Positions 10,397 through 19,698 of a stretch of 64,000 nucleotides of DNA are shown in pieces. This DNA is from Roseovarius sp. W115 (GTDB lineage: Bacteria; Pseudomonadota; Alphaproteobacteria; Rhodobacterales; Rhodobacteraceae): NCBI RefSeq assembly GCF_032842945.2, contig NZ_CP146606.1:3042501-3106500 (forward strand). The letters run 5' to 3'. The notes below the pieces were generated by a model, which worked only from the letters and a program-made list of their open reading frames with translations, searched no databases and had not been told where the DNA came from. A program made the position numbers and the translations under genes. The number at the start of each line of letters is the position of its first letter. Position 1 is the first letter of the stretch.

Positions 10397-10810
10397 TTAC
10401 CCTTTTGAGATCGGCACACCGTATAGCTCAAGCTTGTGCCCCTTGAGGCGATAGCCCAGCTTCTTGGCGATTTTTTCCTGAAGTTGTTCGATCTCAGGAT
10501 CGACAAATTCAATGACTTCACCGGAATTCAGGTCAATCAGGTGGTCGTGGTGATCGCGCTCGGCATCCTCATAGCGCGCGCGGCCATCGCCAAATTCCAG
10601 CTTGTCGAGAATGCCTGCCTCTTCAAAGAGCTTCACGGTTCGATAGACTGTAGCGATAGAGATGTTGGGGTCCCGTCCGCTCGCCCGGGCGTAAAGCTCT
10701 TCCACATCAGGATGATCGTCAGATTCTTCCAAAACGCTGGCAATGGTGCGCCGCTGATCTGTCATACGCAGACCTTTGGTTTCGCAACGGTCGATAATTG
10801 TGTCGGTCAT
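10397..10810 (-). CDS. fur: Fur-family metal-responsive regulator
   Basis: A cytosolic DNA-binding repressor of about 137 residues. An N-terminal winged helix (CETKGLRMTDQRRTIASVLEE, then ISIATVYRTVKLFEEAGI) precedes the metal-sensing domain with RDHHDHLIDLNSGEVIEF, where the His cluster and Asp/Glu bind the effector metal. It lacks the C-terminal CxxC pairs of zinc-rich Fur proteins. In Rhodobacterales the closest family members respond to manganese or iron (Mur/Fur), so the metal is left open. ATG 10810 (MTDTIIDRC) is chosen; a GTG four codons upstream is possible. The gap to selO is 88 bases. Confidence 0.88.
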   Translation of the reverse strand: MTDTIIDRCETKGLRMTDQRRTIASVLEESDDHPDVEELYARASGRDPNISIATVYRTVKLFEEAGILDKLEFGDGRARYEDAERDHHDHLIDLNSGEVIEFVDPEIEQLQEKIAKKLGYRLKGHKLELYGVPISKG

Positions 10811-10897
10811 ATGCTCTGCCACCGCTCTGTCGGGATCGTTGGATATCCGCTATCGCGTCAGGAATCCAGACATTAGGCGGGGGCACATCGCAAATTC

Positions 10898-12316
10898 TTA
10901 GGTCCCGCAGAAAGTTTGCTGCACCACCTCTGACGGTTCGGGCGGATATGTCAGGTCAGCTGCGCCTTCCTGAACTTCAAATGGCGTGGTCAGCACGGTG
11001 TTCAATCGCTCAAATGGGGCAAAATCCCCGGCCACTGCGGCCTGAATCATCTGCTCAATACGGTGATTGCGCGGGATGTAAGCCGGGTTGGCAGCGCGCA
11101 TCACAGAGACGGGGTCTTCTTCTTGTTCAATTCGCGTTCGCCAGCCTGTTTCCCAGGCGTCAAAGATGTTGGGGTCAAGGAACTGGTCCCGAGCCTTGCC
11201 ATCGCTCAAGGCGCGGAATGTATTGGTAAAATCCGCGCGCCCCTCGGCCATGACCTGCAAAAGCTCTGCGATCATCGGTTCATCTGCATTGGCGGTTTGT
11301 GCCAGCCCGATCTTGCGACCAAAGAGCTCAAGCCAAGCGGCCTGGAGCTTCTCTGGCATCGCGTGAACGGATTTAGTAAACACCTCAACGGCTTGATCCT
11401 GATCCGGCATCAGCGGCACCAGTGACGTCGCCAGTTGCGCCATGTTCCACACGATCACGTTGGACTGATTGGAATAGGCATAGCGCCCATGGGCATCAAT
11501 GGAACTGAACACGGTGTCAGGATGATAAACGTCCAGAAAGGCACAAGGCCCGTAGTCGATGGTTTCGCCCGAGAGCGTGGTGTTGTCGGTGTTCATCACC
11601 CCATGGATGAACCCCACCGACATCCATTGGGCAATCAGCCTCGCTTGCCGGTCAATGACGGCGTCAAGCAAGGCGTCGGGGCTTTCAATGCCCGGATAGT
11701 GCCGCTCAACCACATAGGCAAAAAGCGCTTCTAATGCTGGCAAGTCGCGGCGTGCGGCGAAATATTGAAACGTGCCGACACGAATGTGACTTGCGGCCAC
11801 ACGCGTCAGAATCGCGCCGGGCAGGGCACCTGTTTCGCGATAGACCTGTTCGCCTGTCAAGGTTGCAGCCAAGGCGCGGCTTGTGGGGATGCCCATCGCG
11901 TGCATCGCCTCGCTCACCACATATTCCCGCAGCACTGGACCCAGCCAGGCGCGCCCATCTCCCATCCGGGAGTACGGCGTGGGGCCAGAGCCTTTGAGCT
12001 GGATGTCGTAGCGTTGCTGGCCAACAACCGCTTCGCCCAAAAGGTTGGCACGCCCATCGCCCAATTGCGGAGAAAACCCGCCAAACTGATGCCCGGCATA
12101 GACCTGCGCCAGCGGCTCAGCGCCGTCTGGCACGCGATTGCCCGAAAACACCAGCGCGCGCTCCACTTCGGACCCGGTGCGCATACCAAGCTCTTTGGCC
12201 AAGCCGTCGTTGAACGCAACCAATTCCGGTTCGCGCACCGGCACCGGGCTTTGACGCGTGTAAAAGCGCGACGGCAGCCGGGCATAGGAATTGTCGAAAG
12301 GTATGTGCAGGCTCAT
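10898..12316 (-). CDS. selO: SelO protein adenylyltransferase (AMPylase)
   Basis: A pseudokinase-fold enzyme that transfers AMP from ATP to hydroxyl side chains of proteins and is linked to redox stress. The 472-residue length fits. Motifs: YAGHQFGGFSPQLGDGRA, QLKGSGPTPYSRMGDGRA, and the active-site region GFIHGVMNTDNTTLSGETIDYGPCAFLD, which carries the HGVMNTDN/DYGP residues that bind nucleotide and metal. The C-terminus ends QQTFCGT; the Cys sits where the eukaryotic enzyme has selenocysteine and forms a regulatory disulfide. Start ATG 12316 (MSLHIPFDNSYARLP) matches the family. Downstream is fur; upstream is a GNAT gene. Confidence 0.95.
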   Translation of the reverse strand: MSLHIPFDNSYARLPSRFYTRQSPVPVREPELVAFNDGLAKELGMRTGSEVERALVFSGNRVPDGAEPLAQVYAGHQFGGFSPQLGDGRANLLGEAVVGQQRYDIQLKGSGPTPYSRMGDGRAWLGPVLREYVVSEAMHAMGIPTSRALAATLTGEQVYRETGALPGAILTRVAASHIRVGTFQYFAARRDLPALEALFAYVVERHYPGIESPDALLDAVIDRQARLIAQWMSVGFIHGVMNTDNTTLSGETIDYGPCAFLDVYHPDTVFSSIDAHGRYAYSNQSNVIVWNMAQLATSLVPLMPDQDQAVEVFTKSVHAMPEKLQAAWLELFGRKIGLAQTANADEPMIAELLQVMAEGRADFTNTFRALSDGKARDQFLDPNIFDAWETGWRTRIEQEEDPVSVMRAANPAYIPRNHRIEQMIQAAVAGDFAPFERLNTVLTTPFEVQEGAADLTYPPEPSEVVQQTFCGT

Positions 12317-12348
12317 GGCCAGCAATCTAGGGGTTTTTCAAATGAAAG

Positions 12349-12795
12349 CTAGAGTTTACGCGTCATCAGCATGTACTTCTCTCTAGGCGAGAAATGCATC
12401 TTTTCATACACGCTCCGGGCCTGCGCGTTGTCCTTATTCACCTCAAGATGAATGGCTTTCATGCCTGCCGCTGCAAGCGTCTTGGGCAAGGAGATCAGAA
12501 TTTCAGACCCGATCCCGCGCCCGCGCACGCCGGGGCGGATGTAAATCTCATCGAGAAACCCGTCGAGGCCGCCAAATTCGACGGACCAGCCGAAGGTGAC
12601 AATCACATAGCCAATCGGCGCACGCGTTGGTCCTGCCAGATAAACGCAGCCATGCGGCGAGCCTTCCAATAGCGGGACAAGGGCCGCGCGGCGCGTGGCC
12701 TCATCCTGTTCCACACCTTCTTCTTCATGGAACGCGGCCACGAGGGGCAGAACACGGTCCAGATCTTCCATTTTTGCCAGTGTCAGACGTGTCAT
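12349..12795 (-). CDS. GNAT-family N-acetyltransferase
   Basis: The 148-residue protein has the GNAT fold: a first strand and helix (MTRLTLAKMEDLDRVLPLV), a central beta hairpin (GYVIVTFGWSVEFGG), and the acetyl-CoA pyrophosphate loop IRPGVRGRGIGSEIL (motif A, R/QxxGxG/A). It ends with NAQARSVYEKMHF, the usual motif B. The substrate (amine or protein) is unknown. ATG 12795 overlaps the stop of the nucleoside hydrolase gene by four bases (ATGA), so the two are translated together. A longer frame upstream is only read-through of that neighbour and was not used. Confidence 0.85.
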   Translation of the reverse strand: MTRLTLAKMEDLDRVLPLVAAFHEEEGVEQDEATRRAALVPLLEGSPHGCVYLAGPTRAPIGYVIVTFGWSVEFGGLDGFLDEIYIRPGVRGRGIGSEILISLPKTLAAAGMKAIHLEVNKDNAQARSVYEKMHFSPREKYMLMTRKL

Positions 12796-13733
12796 AGCCG
12801 GGCCAGCCTTTCGGTTAAGAGGGAAAAGAACCCATCTGCATCTACAGACCCCATGAAGTGGGCATTGCGGGCACGATCCGTGACACCCCACCAATCCGCA
12901 ACAGTCATGCCGAGGGTTAATTCAGACGTGGTTTCAATTTCAACATTCACATGCCGCCCGGCAAAAAGGTCAGGCCGGATAAGATAGGCAATGGTGCAGG
13001 GATCGTGCAAAGGCGCACCTTCGGAACCGTATTTCTCTCGATCATAGCGCTCAAAGAACTCAGTCATCTGCGCGACGGCTTCGGCCACAGGAGTACCAAG
13101 TGCGCGGATGGCTGCGTTGCGCTCTTGCGTGACAAGCACCTGATGCGTGACATCCAGCGGCATTACGGTCAAAGCAACACCAGAGGTGAACACCACCTCG
13201 GCGGCTTGCGGGTCCACGTAGATATTGAACTCTGCGGCGGGTGTGACATTGCCCACGGCAAAATAGGCGCCACCCATAAGGACGATTTCTTGCACCTTTT
13301 CAATGACGTCCGGCGCGGTCTTGAATGCCGTCGCAATATTGGTCAGCGGACCGATCGGTACAAGCGTGACCGTACCGGTGGGCTCCGTACGCAAGGTCTC
13401 GATCAGGAACTCCACCGCATGTCCATCCTGCAACGTCATCTGCGGCTCTGGCAGGGTCGGGCCGTCCAATCCGGTCTTGCCATGCACATGCTCGGCGGTG
13501 ACAAGATCCCGGCCCAATGGCCGGTCACAGCCCGCAAACACTTTCACATCGCCCCGGCCCGCCAATTCACAGACCATCCGCGCATTCCGTGTTGTCAGAT
13601 CGAGTGGAACATTTCCTGCCACGCAGGTGATCCCCAAAAGCTCAATCTCTTCCGGACTGGCCAAAGCCAGAAGGATCGCCACCGCATCGTCCTGGCCTGG
13701 ATCGGTATCAATGATGATCTTGCGCGTGCTCAT
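12792..13733 (-). CDS. Inosine-uridine-type nucleoside hydrolase
   Basis: Cleaves the N-glycosidic bond of nucleosides to base and ribose, for salvage. The 313 residues match the family length. The calcium-binding N-terminal motif is DTDPGQDDAVAIL; the remaining site residues are in VLMGGAYFAVGNVTPAAEFNIYVDPQAA and in LHDPCTIAYLI near the C-terminus. Purine or pyrimidine preference cannot be set from sequence. First gene of a pair with the GNAT gene (ATGA overlap). A copy of the 24-base intercistronic repeat lies upstream. Confidence 0.92.
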   Translation of the reverse strand: MSTRKIIIDTDPGQDDAVAILLALASPEEIELLGITCVAGNVPLDLTTRNARMVCELAGRGDVKVFAGCDRPLGRDLVTAEHVHGKTGLDGPTLPEPQMTLQDGHAVEFLIETLRTEPTGTVTLVPIGPLTNIATAFKTAPDVIEKVQEIVLMGGAYFAVGNVTPAAEFNIYVDPQAAEVVFTSGVALTVMPLDVTHQVLVTQERNAAIRALGTPVAEAVAQMTEFFERYDREKYGSEGAPLHDPCTIAYLIRPDLFAGRHVNVEIETTSELTLGMTVADWWGVTDRARNAHFMGSVDADGFFSLLTERLARL

Positions 13734-13774
13734 GAGGGTGAAGTGTCACGCGGCAATCGCTTTGTCCACCACCT

Positions 13775-13798
13775 GCTTCTTTCTTGGCGAAAATACCC
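13775..13798 (-). repeat. Intercistronic repeat, copy 2
   Basis: On the minus strand this reads GGGTATTTTCGC then CAAGAAAGAAGC. It differs at two positions from the copies at 6050-6073 and 57658-57681. It lies between the VWA gene and the nucleoside hydrolase gene, in the sense orientation of both, 41 bases before the hydrolase start. Confidence 0.65.
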
Positions 13799-13836
13799 CA
13801 AAACCAAAACCTGCGTGGCGCAGCCACTCAACTGAT

Positions 13837-15020
13837 TTACCGCCCCAGCTCTTTCATGCCACGCTCGATCCCTTGCAATGTCATCGGCACCATCCGGTCT
13901 TCGAAAATCTCACGGATCATGCCGATGGAGTGCGTATATCCCCAGTAAGCTTCAGGGACAGGATTGATCCACAGATGATCGGGCCATTGCTGCCGCGCGC
14001 GCTCCAGCCAGACCTGTCCGGCTTCGGCATTCCAATGCTCATTGGCGCCGCCCGGATAGGCAATCTCATAAGGGGACATCGAGGCGTCCCCCACAAAGAT
14101 GCATTTATAGTCAGACCCGTAAGTCCGCAGCACCTCATCGGTCGGTGTCTGCGCGTCCCAGCGACGGCGGTTTTCGCGCCAGACGCCCTCATAGAGGCAG
14201 TTGTGGAAATAATAATATTCCAGATGCTTGAATTCGGCGCGCGCGGCGGAAAAAGTTCTTCCACCAGTTTGATATGCGGATCCATCGAGCCGCCCACATC
14301 GAGAAACAGGATGACCTTGACGGCGTTGCGCCGCTCGGGTCGGGTCTTGACGTCGAGATACCCATGCTCTGCCGTGGCCCGGATCGTGCCATCAAGGTCT
14401 AGCTCATCCTCGGCGCCATCCCGAGCCCAGCGGCGCAGGCGCTTGAGCGCGACCTTTATGTTGCGCGTCCCCAACTCAATCGTGTCATCAAAATTGCGAA
14501 ACTCGCGCTTGTCCCAGACCTTCACCGCGCGCTGATGGCGGCTTTCTTTCTGGCCGATGCGGATACCTTCGGGGTTGTAACCATAAGCCCCGAAGGGCGA
14601 GGTGCCTGCCGTGCCGATCCATTTATTGCCCCCCTGATGGCGGCCTTGCTGTTCCTTCAGCCGCTCCTTGAGCGTCTCCATCAGCTTGTCAAACCCGCCC
14701 AGAGCCTCGATTTCGGCCCGCTCTTCGGGCGTGAGGTGCTTTTCGGCAAGCTTTTCCAGCCACTCTGCAGGGATTTCCACGGCATTCATCACATCCGCCG
14801 CGCTGATCGCCTCCAGCCCTTCGAAACTGGCGGCAAAGGCGCGGTCAAAGCGATCAATCATTCGCTCGTCTTTGACCATGGCGGTGCGGGCGAGGTAGTA
14901 GAACCCTTCGATATCGTAGGTCACAAGCCCTTCGCCCATCGCCTCCAGAAAGGTCAGGTATTCGCGCAATGACACAGGAAGCCCCGCGTTGCGCAGATTA
15001 TCGAAGAAGGGAAGAAACAT
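13837..15020 (-). CDS. VWA-domain (CoxE-like) protein, frame broken by one base
   Basis: About 394 residues once repaired. The N-terminal two thirds (MFLPFFDNLRNAGLPVSLREYL, later KRLRRWARDGAEDELDLDGTI) are in one frame through the metal-ion-dependent adhesion motif FLDVGGSMDPH. After LVEELF the rest (SAARAEFKHLEYYYFHNCLYE to GIERGMKELGR) is in the next frame. The break is at an A5 run on the plus strand, 14250-14254; a sixth A restores the frame. Such VWA proteins pair with MoxR AAA+ ATPases as assembly or metal-insertion chaperones, and a MoxR gene lies 1.9 kb upstream in the same direction. The client protein is unknown. Interpreted as a sequencing undercall. Confidence 0.85.
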
Positions 15021-15026
15021 GAGCCC

Positions 15027-15194
15027 TTATACGGACATGCGGTGAATGATCAAAGTCGCAAAAAGGCCCGCAAGCGTGAAGATCAGGCAATAGACAAAGG
15101 CATATTGCAGAATATCGGCCATTTTGCCTTTGCGCCGATAGGCCACAAAAGCGCCCAGAGCCGCGCCCAGAATTGCCCCCAGAATGACGATCAT
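15027..15194 (-). CDS. Small two-helix membrane protein
   Basis: A 55-residue open frame, MIVILGAILGAALGAFVAYR then RKGKMADILQYAFVYCLIFT and LAGLFATLII, ending HRMSV. Two hydrophobic helices flank a short positive loop, so it is predicted to be an inner-membrane hairpin. It fits tightly between neighbours: three bases after the DUF2927 stop and seven bases before the VWA start, all on the minus strand, which supports it as a real gene of that operon. No function is known to me. Its position suggests a role with the MoxR/VWA pair. Confidence 0.7.
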   Translation of the reverse strand: MIVILGAILGAALGAFVAYRRKGKMADILQYAFVYCLIFTLAGLFATLIIHRMSV

Positions 15195-15197
15195 GTT

Positions 15198-16567
15198 TTA
15201 TCCGCCGCTGCGTCCTCTTGCCGGGCTGAGCGCGGAGATTTCGCGCAGTTTTGCGCGCACCGCCCAATCCGCGCCAAACCCGTAACGCGCCCAGCCGATA
15301 CTGTCCACCCGGATGCGGTCGGCTTCAGCCTTGCGACCCACCAGATCAAGCGCTTCGCCGCGTAAGAGCATGAGGGTTGAGAGCAGAGCGGCGTTTTCAA
15401 ACCGCTCGGCAATGCCGAGATTCGGTCCCAGAATGGCAAGCGCCCTTGGCCCATTGCCCTGATTGATCGCATGTGCGGCCAGTTGCGATGCGGTGTAGGC
15501 ACGGTGCAATTCTGCTCCAGGCGTGCGGCGATAGAATTGATCGGCCAGCCGGAAGTGTTGCAATGCCGTGTCCGGGTCAGTGGTCTGCGTCAGGCGGCCC
15601 ATGGCGTAGTGCGAAAAGGCACGGCGATGGTCCGTCCAGCCTTCTGATTGGGCGGTCCGCAGGGCCGTGGTGGCAGCCCCAAGGCGTTGCGCATGGCGCG
15701 CGCCGGGTCCAAGAGCGGTTTGGATTGCGTTGATCCAAACCCGAGGCGTCGATGGGGCCGGGTTTGACGCAATCCGTTCCCCGCGTGGGTTCAGTCGCGC
15801 AAGAATGCCTGGAAGCTTTGCCGCCACCTGAGCGCGAGTCATGCCAGATTGCAGGTCGGCGTCGTAAAACGCGCGCAGGATCAGCATGTCGAACCCGGTC
15901 AGAACCGTATGTACATTGTCATCATTAAAGACACTGTCGGGCAGGCGATAAAGATCATTGAGCGGTCCAAGGGCTTGGGCCAGTTCTTCGTGCAGGCAAT
16001 CGCGCACTTCCTGGGGAGAGGCATCATTGGGCAGGAAAATCGCCAGCTTTTCACGCGTTTGCAGCAAGCTCCAGTTTGTGGCCCGGCTGTTGCGCGCGGC
16101 ACGGTATTGCGACAGACGGTCGATATTGGGCACCACAAAACAGGCCGCTTTTGGCAGATGCCTCCGAATTTCGGCACGTGAGACGGCCTCAATGGTAATA
16201 TTTGAACTTTCCGAGCGCACACGGGCAATGTCGATACCAGCCTCATTGCGCAGGCGCTTTACAAGACGATTGAGATCCGGAACCAGTGTGGGGGAGGGTT
16301 TCCGGTCACGCGGACCGAGATTGGCCCCTCAAATCGTGACAGCACCTCAAGTTGGCGTCCCGACTCCAACTGAAATGCCAAATCTAGAAAATCGCGGGCG
16401 ATGTCCCGGTTCGATCTTTGCGGCGCGGTTGGGCGCGCCACGGCAAACGTCTTCATCGCGGGCAGGGACGACGTTTCCGGTGTGGCCGCACGAGAGGCAG
16501 TTTCCTGAACAGGTGCACCGGCACAGGCGCCCAAAGCAAAACAAAGTGGCAAAATAAAACGGCGCAT
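15198..16567 (-). CDS. DUF2927-type lipoprotein, frame broken by one base
   Basis: Starts MRRFILPLCFALGACAG, a lipoprotein signal peptide with the lipobox LGAC, so it should be anchored to a membrane facing the periplasm. A first segment (SNRDIARDFLDLAFQLESGRQLEVLSRFEGPI) is followed, in the next frame, by a long domain with CLHEELAQALGPLNDLYRLPDSVFNDD, an HE-L-Q-like helix typical of the DUF2927 family. A C-terminal helical repeat region comes last. The break is in a G5 run (plus strand 16290-16294); a sixth base gives NPPPTLVPDLNRLVKRLRNEAGIDIARV across the joint. About 456 residues when repaired. Function unknown; it is encoded between MoxR and VWA. Confidence 0.8.
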
Positions 16568-16574
16568 CAAACCC

Positions 16575-16787
16575 TCACTGCTTCTGATCACGAGCGACCC
16601 AAGCGCCAAAACGCCCGAATCCCAGAGAATCGGTCAGCACGGTATTAGGCACCGTACCGCCAACAATATCCGACCAGACTGCAGATTGTTTCGGCCCGTT
16701 CTTGGGAGCAATGAAGGTATAAATGTGGTTCAGTTCGGACATCACACCGCCAAATGTGGCGCTGGCGCACATCGTCAAACACGTCAT
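16575..16787 (-). CDS. Small hypothetical protein in the MoxR-VWA group
   Basis: A 70-residue frame (MTCLTMCASATFGGVMSELN to FGRFGAWVARDQKQ). It is preceded by GGGAGAAG at good spacing and ends seven bases before the DUF2927 start, which favours a real gene. I recognise no domain. Two cysteines occur near the N-terminus and there is no clear membrane helix. An internal start at residue 16 is possible. The 134 bases upstream, to the MoxR stop, hold nothing recognisable. Confidence 0.45.
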   Translation of the reverse strand: MTCLTMCASATFGGVMSELNHIYTFIAPKNGPKQSAVWSDIVGGTVPNTVLTDSLGFGRFGAWVARDQKQ

Positions 16788-16921
16788 ATCTTCTCCCGGC
16801 TTGGGCCGTCGTCAGGTCTCATATCATGTCCGCAGCCGAGAGCAGCTGTGCCGCAGAACAGGGTTATGTTAGCGACAGGACCGGTTCTGTCTAGACAGTT
16901 CCTTATTTTTCAGTCGTTTGC

Positions 16922-17764
16922 TCAGCGCTGTTGACGCCGCGCCATAAAGGCCAACCGCTCAAACAGATGCACATCCTGCTCATTCTTGAGCAATGCCCCA
17001 TGCAGTTTCGGCAACGCGTCCGCGCCATCGCGTTTGAGGTCTTCGGCCGTCAGGTCTTCGGCCAGAATTAGCTTTAACCAGTCCAAAACTTCGGATGTGG
17101 ATGGCTTTTTCTTCAACCCCGATTGTTCGCGAATCTCGTAAAACTGCGTCAGCGCCTCGGTCAGAAGCTTATCCTTGATGCCTGGGTGATGCACCTCGAC
17201 GATTTGCTTCATCGTTTCAGGGTCAGGAAACCGGATGTAGTGAAAGAAACACCTGCGTAGAAAGGCGTCGGGCAGTTCTTTTTCATTGTTCGAGGTGATG
17301 ATCACAATCGGACGTTGGCGCGCCTGAATGGTTTCACCGGTCTCATAAACATGAAACTCCATCCGGTCGAGTTCCTGCAAAAGGTCATTGGGAAACTCGA
17401 TATCGGCCTTGTCGATTTCATCAATCAGCAAAACAATCTTTTCGGCGGCCTCAAAAGCCTGCCAAAGCTTGCCTTTCTTGATGTAGTTTTTCACGTCATG
17501 CACGCGCTCTTCCCCAAGCTGGCTGTCGCGCAGGCGGGACACCGCATCGTATTCGTAAAGACCCTGCTGCGCCTTGGTGGTGGATTTGATGTTCCACTCC
17601 AACATAGAGAGCCCAAGGGCCTCGGCCACCTGTCGCGCGAGTTCGGTTTTGCCTGTTCCTGGCTCGCCCTTGACAAGCAAAGGGCGTTCAAGCGTCACCG
17701 CGGCATTGACCGCCACTGTGAGGTCGTCGGTGGCGATATAGGCATCCGTTCCTGTGAACTTCAT
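16922..17764 (-). CDS. MoxR-type AAA+ ATPase
   Basis: A 280-residue ATPase. Walker A is VKGEPGTGKTEL, Walker B is VLLIDEIDKAD, and sensor 1 is IVIITSNNEKELPDAFLRRC with the arginine finger region; a helical lid follows. MoxR proteins act as chaperones that insert cofactors or remodel partner complexes together with VWA-domain proteins, and a VWA gene lies downstream in the same orientation. The start MKFTGTDAYIATDD (ATG 17764) is preferred over an upstream codon that adds an atypical 17 residues. It diverges from dksA over about 190 bases. Confidence 0.92.
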   Translation of the reverse strand: MKFTGTDAYIATDDLTVAVNAAVTLERPLLVKGEPGTGKTELARQVAEALGLSMLEWNIKSTTKAQQGLYEYDAVSRLRDSQLGEERVHDVKNYIKKGKLWQAFEAAEKIVLLIDEIDKADIEFPNDLLQELDRMEFHVYETGETIQARQRPIVIITSNNEKELPDAFLRRCFFHYIRFPDPETMKQIVEVHHPGIKDKLLTEALTQFYEIREQSGLKKKPSTSEVLDWLKLILAEDLTAEDLKRDGADALPKLHGALLKNEQDVHLFERLAFMARRQQR

Positions 17765-17955
17765 GTCGTGTCTTGGCCTTTTTGTGATGACAAACTGCTG
17801 TAAATTCGCGCGCACCCTATTATTTCAATGATTGCACATCAATGCAGGTTGATTGTGTAGTGACATTCCCTTGCGGCAGGTATATCCGGTGCGCGTGGGA
17901 GCCGCGGTCTCGGGAGACTGAAATGCATGACCTTGGCCTTGATGAGGGAGCTGAC

Positions 17956-18378
17956 ATGAAAGCTGAAGTCTTTCTTGCAGAAGACTATACCCCGGCCGAA
18001 GACGAACCGTTTATGAACGACCGTCAGCTGGAGTATTTTCGGCGCAAGCTGATTAACTGGAGAAACGAATTGCTGGAAGGCAGTCGCGACACGATCGAGG
18101 GGCTGCAAGACGGCACCCGCGCGATCCCTGATGTTGCGGACCGGGCCAGCGAAGAGACAGATCGCGCGCTGGAATTGCGCACGCGGGATCGTCAGCGCAA
18201 ACTGGTGGCCAAGATCGACGCTGCTCTGCGCCGTATCGACGAGGGCGAATACGGGTATTGCGAAGTGACCGGCGAGCCGATCAGCCTTAAGCGATTGAAC
18301 GCGCGCCCGATTGCCACCATGAGCCTTGAGGCTCAAGAGCGCCACGAGCGCCGTGAAAAAGTGCATCGCGACGACTGA
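17956..18378 (+). CDS. dksA: DksA-type RNA polymerase-binding regulator with one zinc-site cysteine
   Basis: A 140-residue cytosolic protein that enters the RNA polymerase secondary channel and, with ppGpp, adjusts transcription of stable RNA and amino acid genes. It has the long coiled coil (RQLEYFRRKLINWRNELLEG to LELRTRDRQRKLVAKI) with the tip residues DVADRASEETD. The globular part reads GEYGYCEVTGEPISLKRLNARPIATMS: only one of the usual four zinc cysteines remains. Rhodobacter DksA is known to have lost the zinc cysteines, so this is a group trait. Start ATG 17956 follows GAGGGAG. A strong terminator follows at 18407. Confidence 0.93.
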   Translation: MKAEVFLAEDYTPAEDEPFMNDRQLEYFRRKLINWRNELLEGSRDTIEGLQDGTRAIPDVADRASEETDRALELRTRDRQRKLVAKIDAALRRIDEGEYGYCEVTGEPISLKRLNARPIATMSLEAQERHERREKVHRDD

Positions 18379-18406
18379 TTTCGTGCTAGGACAAACAGAA
18401 ATTCAG

Positions 18407-18435
18407 ACGCCGGGGCTTTTGCTCCGGCGTTTTTG
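18407..18435 (+). terminator. Rho-independent terminator after dksA
   Basis: Perfect stem ACGCCGG / CCGGCGT (18407-18413 with 18424-18430) around a ten-base loop, followed by TTTTT. It ends about 15 bases before the start of the FAD monooxygenase gene, so it ends the dksA transcript and leaves little room for a separate promoter for the next gene. Confidence 0.85.
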
Positions 18436-18450
18436 CTTTCAAAAGGGCAT

Positions 18451-19611
18451 ATGGATTTAACAGGTCTCAACGTTGTCGTGATCGGTGCCGGCATTGGTGG
18501 AATGGCTGCGGCCCTGGTGCTGCGCCGGCAGGGGGCCTCTGTGCGTGTATTGGAGCAGGCACCTGAGATCACCGAAGTGGGCGCTGGTATTCAGGTTAGT
18601 CCAAACGGGTTTGTCGTTCTCAAGGCGCTAGAGCTTGGGGACCGCCTGCGCGCGACCAGCCCGCAAGGCACCCATATTCGATTGCGAGACTACTCCGGTA
18701 AGCTGGTGATGACACTCGACCTCGGACTTTCCGGGCATAGTGACTATTATTTCGTGCATCGCGCGGATCTGCTGAATCTCTTGCTTGGTGCGGCTGTGCA
18801 AAGCGGTGTGGAGGTCAGCACTGGAGCTCACGTCACGGATGTTGCACCTGGAACAACGCCAACAGTCACGAACCGCGATGGGCACACCCATAGCGCAGAC
18901 CTGGTCATTGGCGCGGACGGCTTGCATTCAGTTGCCCGCGCGGCGCTCAATGGCACAGTTGCACCGTTTTTCACGCAGCAAGTGGCCTGGCGTGCGGTCG
19001 TCCCGGAAACCGAGGCCGCGCATATGGTTGACCTCTACATGGGGCCGCGCCGCCACATTGTGACCTATCCACTCCGACAGGGCAGGCTGCGCAACATTGT
19101 AGCGGTGGAAGAGCGCACGCAATGGGTGGCTGAAAGCTGGAGCCAGCAGGATGATCCCGACGCGATGCGGGCTGTCTTTGCGGATTTTGGGCCGGATGTT
19201 CAGGCGCTTTTGAGGCGTGTGGATCAGGTCAATCTTTGGGGGTTGTTCCGGCATCCCGTTGCGCCAAGCTGGCAGGCGGGGAATGTGGCTTTGCTGGGCG
19301 ACGCGGCTCATCCAACGCTGCCATTTTTAGCGCAAGGGGCGAACATGGCACTGGAGGACGCCTGGACACTTGGTAAATGCCTTAGCAAAGGCTCCGATAT
19401 CTCGTCAGCACTGGCCCGATATCAGGACCTGCGCAAAGACCGGACCGCTCGCATCGTTTTGGCTGCCAGCAAGAATGCGTGGAAGTATCATTTGTCGTTT
19501 CGACCGTTGCGGGGCATGGCGCATGCAGGGCTGAAACTTGGTGGTCTTGTCGCCCCGGGCCGTATGATTGGCCAGTTTGACTGGATCTATGGTCACGATG
19601 TGACGCAGTGA
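18451..19611 (+). CDS. FAD-dependent aromatic-ring monooxygenase (salicylate hydroxylase-like)
   Basis: A 386-residue class A flavoprotein monooxygenase. The FAD/ADP motif is VVVIGAGIGGMAAALVLRR near residue 8. The DG motif reads LVIGADGLHSVAR and the second FAD motif is VALLGDAAHPTLPFLAQGANMALEDA. Such enzymes hydroxylate phenolic or related rings with NAD(P)H and O2. The substrate is open: salicylate, 6-hydroxynicotinate and ubiquinone-type substrates all use this layout. The start ATG 18451 has AAAAGGG upstream. No catabolic genes are adjacent, so pathway context is lacking. Confidence 0.87.
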   Translation: MDLTGLNVVVIGAGIGGMAAALVLRRQGASVRVLEQAPEITEVGAGIQVSPNGFVVLKALELGDRLRATSPQGTHIRLRDYSGKLVMTLDLGLSGHSDYYFVHRADLLNLLLGAAVQSGVEVSTGAHVTDVAPGTTPTVTNRDGHTHSADLVIGADGLHSVARAALNGTVAPFFTQQVAWRAVVPETEAAHMVDLYMGPRRHIVTYPLRQGRLRNIVAVEERTQWVAESWSQQDDPDAMRAVFADFGPDVQALLRRVDQVNLWGLFRHPVAPSWQAGNVALLGDAAHPTLPFLAQGANMALEDAWTLGKCLSKGSDISSALARYQDLRKDRTARIVLAASKNAWKYHLSFRPLRGMAHAGLKLGGLVAPGRMIGQFDWIYGHDVTQ

Positions 19612-19698
19612 GAATTATCTTCGTCGGCAGTAAGCCTGATTTTTATGTGTGAAGGTTGACCTCTGCATTTATTCAAGATTGTAGACAATGTGAGACTC

